From Pollutibacter sp044353505 (GTDB lineage: Bacteria; Bacteroidota; Bacteroidia; Chitinophagales; Chitinophagaceae), in NCBI GenBank assembly GCA_044353505.1, contig JBILBU010000002.1, positions 78,288 to 142,287 on the forward strand: a stretch of DNA of 64,000 nt. Reading direction: 5' to 3'. Within the stretch, counting starts at the first letter, position 1. Every line of letters begins with the position of its first letter. Below are positions 27,096-35,266 of this stretch, in pieces. The position numbers and the translations under genes are program-made. Below the pieces are notes generated by a model. That model did no database searches. It saw only the letters and a list, made by a program, of their open reading frames with translations, and was not told where the DNA came from.

Positions 27096-27908
27096 ATGTC
27101 CAATCAACTGCTTAAAGGAAAGAAAGGAATCATCTTTGGTGCCCTTGATGAAAAATCAATTGCCTGGAAGACTGCCCTTGAGTGTCATGCACAAGGCGCT
27201 CAGCTAGTTTTAACAAACGCACCAGTTGCCCTAAGGATGGGTGAAATCAATAAACTTGCTGAGTTGGTAAATGCCCCAGTAATTGGAGCAGATGTAGTAA
27301 ACATGGATGACCTCAAGAACCTTTTTGAGCAAAGCATGAAGCATTTTGGTGGTGGGATTGATTTTATTTTGCACTCCATCGGCATGAGCTTGAATGTTAG
27401 AAAAGGAAAGCATTACACTGAAATGGATTATGGATTCAATCAAAAGACGCTTGATATTTCTGCAATGTCGCTTCATCGTGTGTTGAGAACCGCTTGGGAC
27501 TTAGACGCATTGAATGAATCGGGTAGTGTTGTTGCACTTACTTATATCGCTGCACAGCGTGTATTCCCTGATTATAACGAAATGGCTGATGCTAAGGCAC
27601 TGTTGGAAAGTGTTACGCGCAGCTTTGGTTACCACTATGGCGTTAAGAAAAAAGTTAGGATCAATACCATATCACAATCGCCTACCCGAACAACTGCAGG
27701 CAGCGGAGTAAAGGGATTTGACGGCTTTGTAACCTATGCTGAAAAGATGAGTCCGCTTGGTAATGCTTCTGGAGAAGATTGCGCGAACTATTGCGTGACC
27801 ATGTTTTCTGACATGACCAAGATGGTAACCATGCAAAATCTGTTTCACGATGGTGGGTTCTCCTTCACTGGGGTTACCAATGAGGTTATTGAACAAATGG
27901 AAAAATAA
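27096..27908 (+). CDS. fabI: enoyl-[acyl-carrier-protein] reductase (NADH), FabI
   Basis: A 270-residue SDR-fold enzyme that performs the last reduction in each cycle of fatty-acid elongation. The NADH-binding start is KKGIIFGALDEKSIAW, typical of FabI rather than ordinary SDRs. The catalytic Tyr and Lys appear as Y-x6-K in DYNEMADAKALLES. The substrate-loop region contains SQSPTRTTAGSGVKGFDGF, and the C-terminus has LFHDGGFSFTGV. A SemiSWEET transporter gene begins 5 nt after the stop. fabD and fabH lie elsewhere in the window, so three fatty-acid synthesis genes occur here as separate units. Confidence 0.93.
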   Translation: MSNQLLKGKKGIIFGALDEKSIAWKTALECHAQGAQLVLTNAPVALRMGEINKLAELVNAPVIGADVVNMDDLKNLFEQSMKHFGGGIDFILHSIGMSLNVRKGKHYTEMDYGFNQKTLDISAMSLHRVLRTAWDLDALNESGSVVALTYIAAQRVFPDYNEMADAKALLESVTRSFGYHYGVKKKVRINTISQSPTRTTAGSGVKGFDGFVTYAEKMSPLGNASGEDCANYCVTMFSDMTKMVTMQNLFHDGGFSFTGVTNEVIEQMEK

Positions 27909-27913
27909 TATAC

Positions 27914-28171
27914 ATGAACTGGATAGATTACTTGGGGCTATTGGGCGTTGTCACTGGGTCACTGACTTTTGTGCCCCAGGTTTACAAGGCTTGGATATCA
28001 AAGTCTGTGGGGGATCTTTCTATCTGGACGGTTCTTATTCTTATTTCTAACGTATCGATTTGGTTGGTGTACGGGATTGTAAAAGATGATTTCGCTATGG
28101 AGTTGGCCAACTCGATCATTCTAGCGCTGGCGTTTGTGATGCTTTACTTCAAACTTACTTTCAAGAAATAA
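27914..28171 (+). CDS. SemiSWEET family sugar transporter
   Basis: An 85-residue inner-membrane protein with three predicted helices (about 5-25, 38-57, 63-82), forming one triple-helix bundle. The PQ-loop motif SLTFVPQVYKAW is in the first helix and SNVSIWLVYGI in the second, as in bacterial SemiSWEETs. These act as homodimers that passively move sugars. The gene is 5 nt downstream of fabI and ends at the edge of a strong bidirectional terminator, so it is co-transcribed with fabI. The sugar transported is unknown. Confidence 0.9.
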   Translation: MNWIDYLGLLGVVTGSLTFVPQVYKAWISKSVGDLSIWTVLILISNVSIWLVYGIVKDDFAMELANSIILALAFVMLYFKLTFKK

Positions 28172-28202
28172 TAAGAAAGCCACCAATTGGTGGCTTTCTT
28201 AT
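28171..28202. terminator. bidirectional terminator between the SemiSWEET and DUF2795 genes
   Basis: A perfect 32-bp palindrome with a GAAAGCCACC stem, A-rich on one side and T-rich on the other, placed between convergent genes. It starts on the last base of the SemiSWEET stop codon. Confidence 0.9.
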
Positions 28203-28212
28203 GTACAATTTT

Positions 28213-28434
28213 TTAGTATTCATCTTCATTGAAGAAGAAGTCTTCCTGGCTTGGGTAATCTGGCCAGATATCATCTATCCCCTCGTAGATATCACCTTCG
28301 TCTTCAAGCTCCTGTAGGTTTTCTATTACTTCAATTGGCGCGCCACTCCGGATGCTAAAATCGATGAGTTCATCTTTTGTCGCAGGCCAAGGAGCGTCTT
28401 CTAGGTATGAGGCAAGTTCAAGTGTCCAGAACAT
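28213..28434 (-). CDS. DUF2795 family protein
   Basis: A 73-residue, strongly acidic protein. The pattern FWTLELASYLEDAPWPATKD, then ELIDFSIRSGAP and DIWPDYPSQEDFFFNEDEY, is the highly conserved Bacteroidota version of DUF2795. The function is unknown. Near-invariance across the phylum suggests an essential structural or RNA/protein-binding role, but that is inference. It has no signal peptide or membrane segment. It is monocistronic, with about 150 nt of upstream region shared with a divergent ABC gene. Confidence 0.88.
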   Translation of the reverse strand: MFWTLELASYLEDAPWPATKDELIDFSIRSGAPIEVIENLQELEDEGDIYEGIDDIWPDYPSQEDFFFNEDEY

Positions 28435-28585
28435 AGTGCTATGTTTAGATTTTCGGCAAAAGTAATGGTTAATTCGATATATCCAAATGCCAAGATATCA
28501 ACAGAATTGCCGAACCGTAAAATGCAAATTTTCCTTTTGACAGGGAAAACTACATTAGCTACCTTCATTTCAAATTATTAACTGC

Positions 28586-29251
28586 ATGTTGCAGGCAAAG
28601 GGCATCGTTAAAAGGTATGGAACATTAGAGGTGTTGAAGGGCATTGATTTGTCAGTTAGCCGTGGAGAGATACTGAGCATTGCAGGATCTTCAGGTGCTG
28701 GTAAAACGACGCTCTTGCATATTTTGGGCACCTTGGATCATCCAGATCAGGGGGAGCTATATATTGAAGGAATCAGGGTAGATGCCCTGGCAGGTAAAGC
28801 ACTTGCAGCGTTTAGAAATCGGCATATTGGCTTTATTTTTCAATTCCACCACCTGCTTCCTGAGTTTTCGGCATTGGAAAATATTTGTATTCCTGGATGG
28901 ATTGCAGGTAGGGCGAGGTTGACACTAGAGAAAAAGGCTACAGAATTATTAGAAAGACTTGGCATTGGGCATCGAGCTGATCACAAACCCGGAGAACTTT
29001 CAGGTGGGGAACAGCAGCGTGTAGCAGTGGCAAGGGCATTGATTAATGACCCGGGGATCATTTTTGCAGATGAACCAACCGGCAACCTGGATTCTGAAAA
29101 TGCAAATTCACTCCATAAATTGTTTCAACAGCTAAGGGATGAGCTCAATCAAACCTTTGTGATTGTCACGCACAACGAAGAGCTGGCATCAATGAGTGAT
29201 CAGGTATTGCACATGAAAGATGGGCGATGGGCAGATCCAGCGATTAACTGA
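28586..29251 (+). CDS. ABC transporter ATP-binding protein, LolD-like
   Basis: A 221-residue ATPase of the LolD/MacB/FtsE group. Walker A is GSSGAGKTTLLHILGTLDHP, and the Q-loop region is FIFQFHHLLPEFSALENI. The signature is LSGGEQQRVAVARAL, and Walker B FADEPTGNLDS. The FQFHHLLPEF motif is typical of LolD, which drives lipoprotein release from the inner membrane with LolC/LolE. No permease gene is adjacent, so the assignment to LolD rests on sequence alone. It overlaps the convergent adenosyltransferase gene by 8 nt. Confidence 0.85.
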   Translation: MLQAKGIVKRYGTLEVLKGIDLSVSRGEILSIAGSSGAGKTTLLHILGTLDHPDQGELYIEGIRVDALAGKALAAFRNRHIGFIFQFHHLLPEFSALENICIPGWIAGRARLTLEKKATELLERLGIGHRADHKPGELSGGEQQRVAVARALINDPGIIFADEPTGNLDSENANSLHKLFQQLRDELNQTFVIVTHNEELASMSDQVLHMKDGRWADPAIN

Positions 29252-29807
29252 TTCTTGGCTTCCAAGGAATTTCTTCTGCATTTAGCGATGATGAAACATA
29301 CCTGGATAATACAAAAAGGTAGTCGCTTAATCTGTTGATATACTTGATGATCAGGCCATCATGCTCCTCGCTAGAGGGAATCAGCATAACAATCAATCTT
29401 TCAGTTCTTCTGCATACGCATCTTGCAATGTGAATGTGTGAAACAGTTGGATGTCCGCCAGGCAGAATAAAGTACTGCAAGGGCAACAAGGATTCATCCA
29501 TTTTGTCCATTTGTTCCTCGAGAAAAAGAATATCCTGCTCTTTCAAATCAGGGATTTTCATTTTGGTTTCTTTGTCAGGGTCACAGGCAAGTGAAGAACC
29601 TACGGTGAATAGCCTGTCCTGTATTTCCTTAAGCACATCTTTTATTTCTTGTTGCTCAACAAGATCGCGACAAAGTCCGATGTAAGAATTCAGCTCATCA
29701 ACTGTACCATAGGCTTCAATCCTTTCATGTGATTTTAGCACTTTGGTTCCGCCTATTAAAGAAGTGGTTCCCTTATCTCCTGTCTTGGTATAGATTTTCA
29801 TTGACAT
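29244..29807 (-). CDS. cob(I)yrinic acid a,c-diamide adenosyltransferase, PduO-type
   Basis: A 187-residue ATP:corrinoid adenosyltransferase that forms the Co-adenosyl bond of coenzyme B12. The ATP-binding N-terminus is KIYTKTGDKGTTSLIGGTKV, followed by SHERIEAYGTVDELNSYIGL. The helical-bundle motif with catalytic Arg residues is ARCVCRRTERL. The family works as a trimer in the cytoplasm. No other cobalamin gene is in the window, so it may serve salvage. The start at 29807 (MSMKIYT) lies 4 nt after a -7 box; a second ATG two codons later is also possible. Confidence 0.9.
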   Translation of the reverse strand: MSMKIYTKTGDKGTTSLIGGTKVLKSHERIEAYGTVDELNSYIGLCRDLVEQQEIKDVLKEIQDRLFTVGSSLACDPDKETKMKIPDLKEQDILFLEEQMDKMDESLLPLQYFILPGGHPTVSHIHIARCVCRRTERLIVMLIPSSEEHDGLIIKYINRLSDYLFVLSRYVSSSLNAEEIPWKPRIS

Positions 29808-29811
29808 TGGG

Positions 29812-29819
29812 CAAAGTTA
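29812..29819 (-). promoter_or_regulatory. -7 box of the adenosyltransferase promoter (leaderless type)
   Basis: TAACTTTG on the minus strand ends 4 nt before the ATG at 29807. No cobalamin riboswitch is visible, and the gap would be too short for one if transcription starts here. Confidence 0.5.
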
Positions 29820-29874
29820 TTTCAATAAGGATAATGTGATGGGAGATGAATTGTTCAATTCATCCTGTTATTTT

Positions 29875-30579
29875 TTAAATAACGCTTGAGGCATCTTTTG
29901 TTTTGTCGCTTTCCAACACCCCGTCTCTAAGCCGGATAACCCTTTTGGCGTAATTGGAAATATCCTCTTCATGCGTTACCAACACCACCGTATTGCCCTC
30001 ATCATGAATTTTTGCGAAGATATTCATGATTTCATGGGAGGTTTTTGTGTCGAGGTTTCCTGTTGGTTCGTCTGCCAGTATAATTGAGGGGTTGTTGACC
30101 AGCGCTCTTGCAATGGCCACGCGCTGGCATTGTCCGCCTGAAAGCTCATTGGGCTTATGATGACTTCTATCGGTAAGATCAACTTTTCTAAGTACTTCAT
30201 GCGCCATCTCCATTCTTTCTTTTTTGGGAATTCCGGCATAGACAAGTGGTAGTGCAACATTTTCAAGTGCACTTAGTCGGGGTAGGAGGTTGAACTGCTG
30301 AAACACGAATCCAATTTCCTTGTTGCGGATATCAGCCAAGTCATTGTCTTCCATTTGGCTGACATCGTGGCCGTTTAAAATATAGAGTCCTGAAGTAGGG
30401 GAGTCGAGGCAGCCAAGTATATTCATCAGCGTGCTCTTACCCGAACCTGATGGTCCCATGAGGGCCACGTATTCGTTCCTTAGGATGTCCAGTGTAATTC
30501 CCTTTAGTACTTGTAGGTCTTGCTTGCCCATCAAGTAACTTTTCTTTATTTCCTCAAGGTGGATAACTGTATCTGCCAT
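29875..30579 (-). CDS. ABC transporter ATP-binding protein, MacB/FtsE-like
   Basis: A 234-residue ATPase with Walker A GPSGSGKSTLMNILGCLDSP, Q-loop FVFQQFNLLPRLSALENV, signature LSGGQCQRVAIARAL and Walker B LADEPTGNLDTKTS. These place it in the MacB/LolD-type group that works with FtsX-like permeases in macrolide, lipoprotein or peptide export. No permease is adjacent. It is translated from the same transcript as gatC, starting 4 nt after the gatC stop. Together with the 28586 gene there are thus two ATPases of this class within 2 kb, both without a permease. Confidence 0.85.
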   Translation of the reverse strand: MADTVIHLEEIKKSYLMGKQDLQVLKGITLDILRNEYVALMGPSGSGKSTLMNILGCLDSPTSGLYILNGHDVSQMEDNDLADIRNKEIGFVFQQFNLLPRLSALENVALPLVYAGIPKKERMEMAHEVLRKVDLTDRSHHKPNELSGGQCQRVAIARALVNNPSIILADEPTGNLDTKTSHEIMNIFAKIHDEGNTVVLVTHEEDISNYAKRVIRLRDGVLESDKTKDASSVI

Positions 30580-30583
30580 GTAA

Positions 30584-30874
30584 TTATTTTTTGATCACTT
30601 TAGGTACAGTAAAAAAATCTCCTTCAGGTGCAGGTGCATTTTTAAGTGCTGTTTTATTATCGACAGAGCCCTTTACTTCATCTTCCCTTAGTAAATTTCC
30701 TTCAGTTCCAATATGGGTAAGGGGAGCCACGTTTGTTGTGTCTACCTCATTAAGTTTTTCTATGAAGCCAATCATCTGCTGAAGATCTTGTTGTATTGAA
30801 TCGAGTTCCTGGTCACTAAATTTCAGCTTCGACAATTCAGCAAGCTTTTCCGTTGTTGCCCTATTGAGTTCCAT
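30584..30874 (-). CDS. gatC: Asp-tRNA(Asn)/Glu-tRNA(Gln) amidotransferase subunit C
   Basis: A 96-residue subunit that stabilises the GatA-GatB amidotransferase, which makes Gln-tRNA and Asn-tRNA by transamidation. It shows the family pattern TTEKLAELSKLKFSDQEL, then QQMIGFIEKLNEVDTTNVAP with the LREDEV segment and the C-terminal FFTVPKVIKK. The longest frame begins at 30937, but the ATG at 30874 (MELNRATTEKLAEL) gives the normal length. A -7-like TAAATTTG lies just upstream, at about 30893-30900. gatA and gatB are not in the window. An ABC ATPase gene follows 4 nt downstream. Confidence 0.9.
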   Translation of the reverse strand: MELNRATTEKLAELSKLKFSDQELDSIQQDLQQMIGFIEKLNEVDTTNVAPLTHIGTEGNLLREDEVKGSVDNKTALKNAPAPEGDFFTVPKVIKK

Positions 30875-30964
30875 GGATGAGTAATTTCTATGCAAATTTA
30901 ACCATTCTGCCGGCACAGGCTTAATTTTATTGTTCAATCATGCGAGAAGCCAATATTGGCTTCC

Positions 30965-30995
30965 TTGCTAGGGCATTCCTAAATTATTATCTTCG
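30965..30995 (+). promoter_or_regulatory. trpS promoter (leaderless type)
   Basis: TTG (30965-30967), a 20-bp spacer and TATCTTCG (30988-30995), ending 4 nt before the chosen trpS ATG at 31000. Confidence 0.6.
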
Positions 30996-30999
30996 CAGC

Positions 31000-32001
31000 A
31001 TGACTAACAAAAAAGCTATCGTAATGAGTGGGATTCGGCCGACCGGATTTCTGCACCTCGGTAATTATTTTGGTGCAATGCGCAATTACGTGAAGCTTCA
31101 GGAGGAGTATACTTGTTTTTTTATGGTGGCAGATCTTCACGCACTGACCACGCACCCTGATACCAAAGAGCTGAAAGACAATGTGCATAGGGTTATTGCA
31201 GAAAATATTGCCTGTGGAATAGACCCGGAAAAAGCGGCCCTGTACTGCCAGAGTCATATTAAGGAAACTTCAGAGTTGTATTTATACCTGAACATGCTGG
31301 CCTATATGGGTGAGCTGGAAAAGACCACCACATTTAAGGATAAAGCGAGGCTTCAGCCCGATAACATAAACGCAGGCCTGCTCACCTATCCGGTGCTTCA
31401 GGCGGCAGACATCATCCTACACCGGGCTACCTGGGTACCGGTTGGCAAAGACCAGGAACAGCATCTTGAAATGTCGAGGAATTTTGTCAAGCGCTTTAAC
31501 CACAGATATGGTGAGGTGTTCCCGGAACCCCTGGCATATAATTTTGGGGAAGACCTGGTTAAGGTGCCTAGCTTGGATGGTACTGGCAAGATGAGCAAGA
31601 GTGAAAATCAGCTTGCTACGCTTTATTTGGCGGATAGCGATGAAGTTATTCGCAAAAAGGTGATGAAAGCCAAGACAGACGCAGGTCCAACAACGCCGAA
31701 TATGCCAAAGCCGGATTACATCGAAAATATTTTTCAATTGATGAAACTGGTTAGCGATTCTGAGGTGGTTGACTCATTTGAGGGGGCATACCAGGATTGC
31801 ACCATTCGTTACGGCGACCTTAAAAAGCAGCTGGCAGAGGATATGGTCCAATTTATTGCTCCAATCAGGGAAAAGGCCGAGTTCATTCGGACAGATCACG
31901 GGTACCTTAAAAGGGTAATGGATCAGGGCGCTGAAAAAGCAAGGGCAAGCGCAGGGGCAACCATGGAGTTGGTTAGAGAGGTGATGGGACTTAACTATTA
32001 G
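31000..32001 (+). CDS. trpS: tryptophanyl-tRNA synthetase
   Basis: A 333-residue class Ic synthetase. After the short start TNKKAIVMSGIRPTG comes the HIGH-type motif FLHLGNYFGA, and the KMSKS loop appears intact as GKMSKSENQLATLY. The AIDQ-like motif region reads VPVGKDQEQHLEMSRNFVKRFN. The reading frame begins at 30940, but that extension contains the promoter's -33/-7 elements. The ATG at 31000 gives the normal family N-terminus and length. The gene is divergent from gatC and monocistronic. I see no tandem Trp codons or attenuator upstream. Confidence 0.95.
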   Translation: MTNKKAIVMSGIRPTGFLHLGNYFGAMRNYVKLQEEYTCFFMVADLHALTTHPDTKELKDNVHRVIAENIACGIDPEKAALYCQSHIKETSELYLYLNMLAYMGELEKTTTFKDKARLQPDNINAGLLTYPVLQAADIILHRATWVPVGKDQEQHLEMSRNFVKRFNHRYGEVFPEPLAYNFGEDLVKVPSLDGTGKMSKSENQLATLYLADSDEVIRKKVMKAKTDAGPTTPNMPKPDYIENIFQLMKLVSDSEVVDSFEGAYQDCTIRYGDLKKQLAEDMVQFIAPIREKAEFIRTDHGYLKRVMDQGAEKARASAGATMELVREVMGLNY

Positions 32002-32119
32002 CTTTTGCTCGGTAGGAATAAGCGGAGTTAAAAAAATATTCATATTGATGTGTCTATGTCAAAATGAATATGTACTTTGTCAGCCAGCCTCAATATAGAA
32101 AAAGGTACTAAATTAGATT

Positions 32120-32755
32120 ATGGCCAAAGTCAGAAAACCCAAGCACGTAGCGATTGCAGGCAATATTGGTGCCGGAAAGACAACGCTGACAGAACTTTTA
32201 AGCAAGCATTACAAATGGATTCCTCAGTTTGAAGACGTTGATCAAAATCCATACCTATATGATTTCTACGAAGACATGCCCAGGTGGAGCTTCAATCTTC
32301 AGGTCTATTTTTTGAATAGCCGCCTCAATCAACTATTGGAAATAAGTAAAGGAACAGAAACTGTAATTCAAGACAGAACGATATACGAAGATGCCTATAT
32401 TTTTGCTCCCAACTTGCATGAGATGGGGTTGATGAGCAAGCGGGATTTTGATAACTACTTTGATTTTTTCCAGAACCTTCGCCAGATGGTCAAGCCCCCA
32501 GACCTCATGATTTACTTGCAGGCTTCTGTTCCTACCTTGGTTGGCCAGATCCAAAAAAGAGGAAGGGAGTACGAAGAAAACATCAGATTGGATTACCTCA
32601 AACGCCTAAATGAGTACTATAATAAATGGGTAGATGGATACAAGGAAGGCCCTTTATTAATAATTAATGTCGACACCAATAAGTTTGCTGAAAACGAAGA
32701 AGACCTTGGTCAGATTATCGCAAAAGTAGATGCAGAACTTTATGGGTTATTCTAG
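32120..32755 (+). CDS. deoxynucleoside kinase
   Basis: A 211-residue kinase of the dNK family (deoxyadenosine, deoxyguanosine or deoxycytidine kinase), which salvages deoxynucleosides with ATP. The P-loop is AIAGNIGAGKTTLTELL. The substrate-binding region includes FEDVDQNPYLYDFYED, and the DRS-like catalytic motif is IQDRTIYEDAYIFA. The lid region with arginines reads QIQKRGREYEENIRLDYLKRL. Substrate preference cannot be read from sequence. It is monocistronic and convergent with mqnD, with a 3-nt gap. Confidence 0.9.
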   Translation: MAKVRKPKHVAIAGNIGAGKTTLTELLSKHYKWIPQFEDVDQNPYLYDFYEDMPRWSFNLQVYFLNSRLNQLLEISKGTETVIQDRTIYEDAYIFAPNLHEMGLMSKRDFDNYFDFFQNLRQMVKPPDLMIYLQASVPTLVGQIQKRGREYEENIRLDYLKRLNEYYNKWVDGYKEGPLLIINVDTNKFAENEEDLGQIIAKVDAELYGLF

Positions 32756-32758
32756 AGG

Positions 32759-33592
32759 TTAATCAACAAAAAAATCAGACATCTTTACTGCATCTTCTTG
32801 ATGTGCAAGGCTTGCTTCAATAAGTTTTAGTACCGAAGATTTCCCCAACAATCCCAGCGCTGAAGAATATTCATTGACATAGAGGTTGATATGACTTCTC
32901 ATTACAGCAACACTCATCTCTTGTGCATGCTCAATCACAAATGATGGCAGTGTTTGCCCTTGTGCCCAAGCATAGTCTAAGCTTCTGCCAATTACACGAT
33001 CAATCGTTTTTAATACTGATTTATCAAACTCTCTTTTTGCTACGATTCCTCCGAGTGGTATTGGGAGCCCGGTATTCTTTTCCCATGCATCTCCGAGGTC
33101 GGCAATTTTATTCAATCCTTTTTCATGATAGGTGAATCTGTTTTCATGGATGATTACACCTGCATCAACAGTGCCGTTGATTACGGATTCTTCTATCAAT
33201 TCAAAAGGCATAAAGATCTTATTGGTGTGCAGCGGATAGATCATTGAAAAAAGAAGGTGTGCTGTTGTATTAGCTCCTGGCAATGCAACAGGAATCTCAG
33301 ATGGTGGCGTAGCAGCTTCGCTAAATTTCTTGGATACAAACAATGGTCCAACTCCTTTGCCTAGTGCGCCTCCTGAGTTGAGTATAATATAGTTGTGTAA
33401 AAATTTGTGTACTGCGCCATAGCTTACTTTTGAAATGTCGAGTGATCCTGAATTGGCAAGGGTATTCAAGGTCTCCACGTCTTCAAGTCTGTAGTCAAAT
33501 GTTAACCCCTCCGTATCTATTTTCCCATTCAACATTGCATCGAAGATGAATGTGTCATTCGGACAAGGAGATATGCCTATGGTAAGTTTCAT
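32759..33592 (-). CDS. mqnD: 1,4-dihydroxy-6-naphthoate synthase
   Basis: A 277-residue enzyme of the futalosine pathway of menaquinone synthesis that converts cyclic de-hypoxanthine futalosine to 1,4-dihydroxy-6-naphthoate. Periplasmic-binding-protein-like fold with the N-terminal signature IGISPCPNDTFIFDAML and the conserved VSYGAVHKFLHNY, LNSGGALGKGVGPL and GVIIHENRFTY stretches. Its start shares one base with the mqnB stop (TAATG), so the two are translationally coupled. Menaquinone is the main respiratory quinone of Bacteroidota, and the presence of this route rather than the Men route is informative about the clade. Confidence 0.93.
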   Translation of the reverse strand: MKLTIGISPCPNDTFIFDAMLNGKIDTEGLTFDYRLEDVETLNTLANSGSLDISKVSYGAVHKFLHNYIILNSGGALGKGVGPLFVSKKFSEAATPPSEIPVALPGANTTAHLLFSMIYPLHTNKIFMPFELIEESVINGTVDAGVIIHENRFTYHEKGLNKIADLGDAWEKNTGLPIPLGGIVAKREFDKSVLKTIDRVIGRSLDYAWAQGQTLPSFVIEHAQEMSVAVMRSHINLYVNEYSSALGLLGKSSVLKLIEASLAHQEDAVKMSDFFVD

Positions 33593-34242
33593 TAGGGGTT
33601 AATCAGGTTGTTGACAAGTTGAATACAGCTTTCTGAAGCTGATGCGATTGCTTCATTTATTTTCCAGCAAGACTTGTCTCGCTCTCCCACAAGATTTGAA
33701 ATTCCCCTGATCTGTATAAAGGGAATATTTTTCATGATGCAGTTATAGTGTAGTGCTGCACCTTCCATGCTTTCAACTTCAGCAGCATACTTTTTTTTGA
33801 ATAAAAGAATCTTCGTTGGATCGGTGCTCACTTCATTTACTGTTAGTCCGGCAACTGTTTTCAGTTTGGTCATCTCCAGCAGCTTGTCATTCCTGTTTGT
33901 TAAACTTCCATTGGAATAGGGGAATGAATTATTTTTTGCAAGTCCAAGCTCAAAAATATCCTTATATCCATCGGCCTCCACTACTCCCAAGTCTGCAATC
34001 ACCTCCCTGCCTATCACCACTGCTGATCCAAGCTGAAGTGCTGTGGAAAATGATCCTCCAATTCCGATCTGAATAATTAGATCAGGGCTTTTACTTGCGA
34101 TGATCTCAGATAGTGCAAATGATGTGGCTATGGAGCCAACCCCTGTAGCTTCAAAGTCAATCAGATTGGAGCGCATTGTAAATTGGGCACGCTTAATTAG
34201 CTCAAGCTCTTTATTGGTGGCCGCGACAATCACAATATTCAT
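33592..34242 (-). CDS. mqnB: futalosine hydrolase
   Basis: A 216-residue nucleosidase of the PNP/MTAN fold that removes hypoxanthine from futalosine in menaquinone synthesis. Seen are the base-binding GIGGSFSTALQLGSAVVI and the ribose/catalytic segment AAEVESMEGAALHYNC (Glu pair), followed by IPFIQIRGISNLVGERD. It is divergent from the QueD-like gene and forms an operon with mqnD through the TAATG overlap. mqnA, mqnC and mqnE are not in the window, so the pathway genes are dispersed. Confidence 0.92.
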   Translation of the reverse strand: MNIVIVAATNKELELIKRAQFTMRSNLIDFEATGVGSIATSFALSEIIASKSPDLIIQIGIGGSFSTALQLGSAVVIGREVIADLGVVEADGYKDIFELGLAKNNSFPYSNGSLTNRNDKLLEMTKLKTVAGLTVNEVSTDPTKILLFKKKYAAEVESMEGAALHYNCIMKNIPFIQIRGISNLVGERDKSCWKINEAIASASESCIQLVNNLINP

Positions 34243-34349
34243 CCTGTAAAGGTCTGTAATTAAGATGATATGATAAAAGACGGCCCTTCAGTTTAAATTA
34301 GGAGGTTTTTTTGTTCATCCGCCGTAACTTTGCTGCCCGTTCATACATT

Positions 34350-34766
34350 ATGCCAACATTTTATCTAACACGTAGGGAGCATTTTAATGCCGCACACAAG
34401 CTGTACAATCCTTTGTGGACAAAAGAGAAGAATGATGAGGTGTTTGGAAAATGCGCAAACGAAAACTGGCACGGTCATAATTTTGAACTTTTTGTCACCG
34501 TAAAAGGCTCGCCAGATCCTGATACTGGGTTTATAGTGGATGCCAAATTGCTTAGCAGGCTAATTAAGGAGCATGTTGTAGATGTGCTAGACCACCGAAA
34601 CCTAAATATTGATGTACCTTTTATGAAAGATAAGATCTGCTCCATTGAAAATCTTGTTTTTGAAATATGGGGGCAACTGGATAAGAGAATGCCTTTGGGG
34701 GTAACCCTGCATTGCATCAAACTCGTAGAAACTCCAAGAATATATGTTGAGTACTTTGGAGAATAA
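34350..34766 (+). CDS. queD: 6-carboxy-tetrahydropterin/6-pyruvoyl-tetrahydropterin synthase family protein (copy 1)
   Basis: A 138-residue PTPS-fold enzyme. The zinc histidines are visible in EHFNAAHKL and WHGHNFEL. The catalytic Cys is in VFGKCANENWHGH, and a DHRNLN motif follows. QueD converts dihydroneopterin triphosphate to 6-carboxytetrahydropterin for queuosine, while PTPS uses the same substrate for biopterin; sequence alone does not fully decide between them. The frame opens at 34311, but the ATG at 34350 gives the family N-terminus. A -7-type TAACTTTG lies at 34325-34332. It is followed by a second, related gene and folE, which makes their shared substrate. Confidence 0.8.
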   Translation: MPTFYLTRREHFNAAHKLYNPLWTKEKNDEVFGKCANENWHGHNFELFVTVKGSPDPDTGFIVDAKLLSRLIKEHVVDVLDHRNLNIDVPFMKDKICSIENLVFEIWGQLDKRMPLGVTLHCIKLVETPRIYVEYFGE

Positions 34767-34776
34767 TTAATAGACC

Positions 34777-34795
34777 GAAACAATCGGGTTGTTTC
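34777..34795 (+). other. small hairpin between the two QueD-like genes
   Basis: GAAACAA (34777-34783) and TTGTTTC (34789-34795) pair around a 5-nt loop. There is no following T run, so it may be a processing or attenuation site rather than a full terminator. Confidence 0.4.
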
Positions 34796-34834
34796 CCTGT
34801 TAGTAAGTTTAACAAATAGATTTAATATTAATTA

Positions 34835-35254
34835 ATGCCTGAAACAGTATCCGTATATCGAAAAGAGCATTTTAACTCAGCCCACAGGCTTAATAATTCT
34901 AAGTGGACTCCTGAAAGAAATAAAGAGGTATTTGGCAAATGCAATTTCCCCAATTATCATGGCCATAACTATGAGTTAATTGTAAAGGTTACCGGAGAGA
35001 TTGATCCTGCTACTGGATATGTGATGGACATGAAAGTGCTCTCGGATATCATCTCTGAGCAAGTGCTTGAGCGATTTGATCACAGAAATTTGAATGAGGA
35101 TGTTCCTGAATTTAAGGAGCTTAATCCAACTGCTGAAAATATTGCTGTGGTTATCTTTAAGATTTTAAGGCCTGCTATTGATGAACATTTGGCTCTTCAG
35201 ATACGTTTATATGAAACACCACGTAACTATGTGGATTATCCTGCCTCTTCATAA
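34835..35254 (+). CDS. 6-carboxy-tetrahydropterin/6-pyruvoyl-tetrahydropterin synthase family protein (copy 2)
   Basis: A 139-residue paralog of the preceding gene with the same fold and all the active-site residues: zinc histidines in EHFNSAHRL and YHGHNYEL, catalytic Cys in VFGKCNFPNYHGH, and DHRNLNED. The two copies differ enough to have distinct roles: one could act in queuosine (QueD) synthesis and the other in pterin or biopterin formation. folE begins 12 nt downstream, and queE, the next queuosine step, is at 41127. I cannot say which copy is QueD. Confidence 0.82.
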   Translation: MPETVSVYRKEHFNSAHRLNNSKWTPERNKEVFGKCNFPNYHGHNYELIVKVTGEIDPATGYVMDMKVLSDIISEQVLERFDHRNLNEDVPEFKELNPTAENIAVVIFKILRPAIDEHLALQIRLYETPRNYVDYPASS

Positions 35255-35266
35255 TAAAAATTTACC

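Noticed and set aside
29808..29874. Cobalamin riboswitch upstream of the adenosyltransferase gene
   Set aside because: The stretch is short, lacks a B12-box-like sequence that I can see, and carries a promoter box right before the start codon.
30940..30999. Longer start for trpS
   Set aside because: The added 20 codons overlap a good -33/-7 promoter and do not belong to the family N-terminus. The same reasoning was used for prmC and folD.
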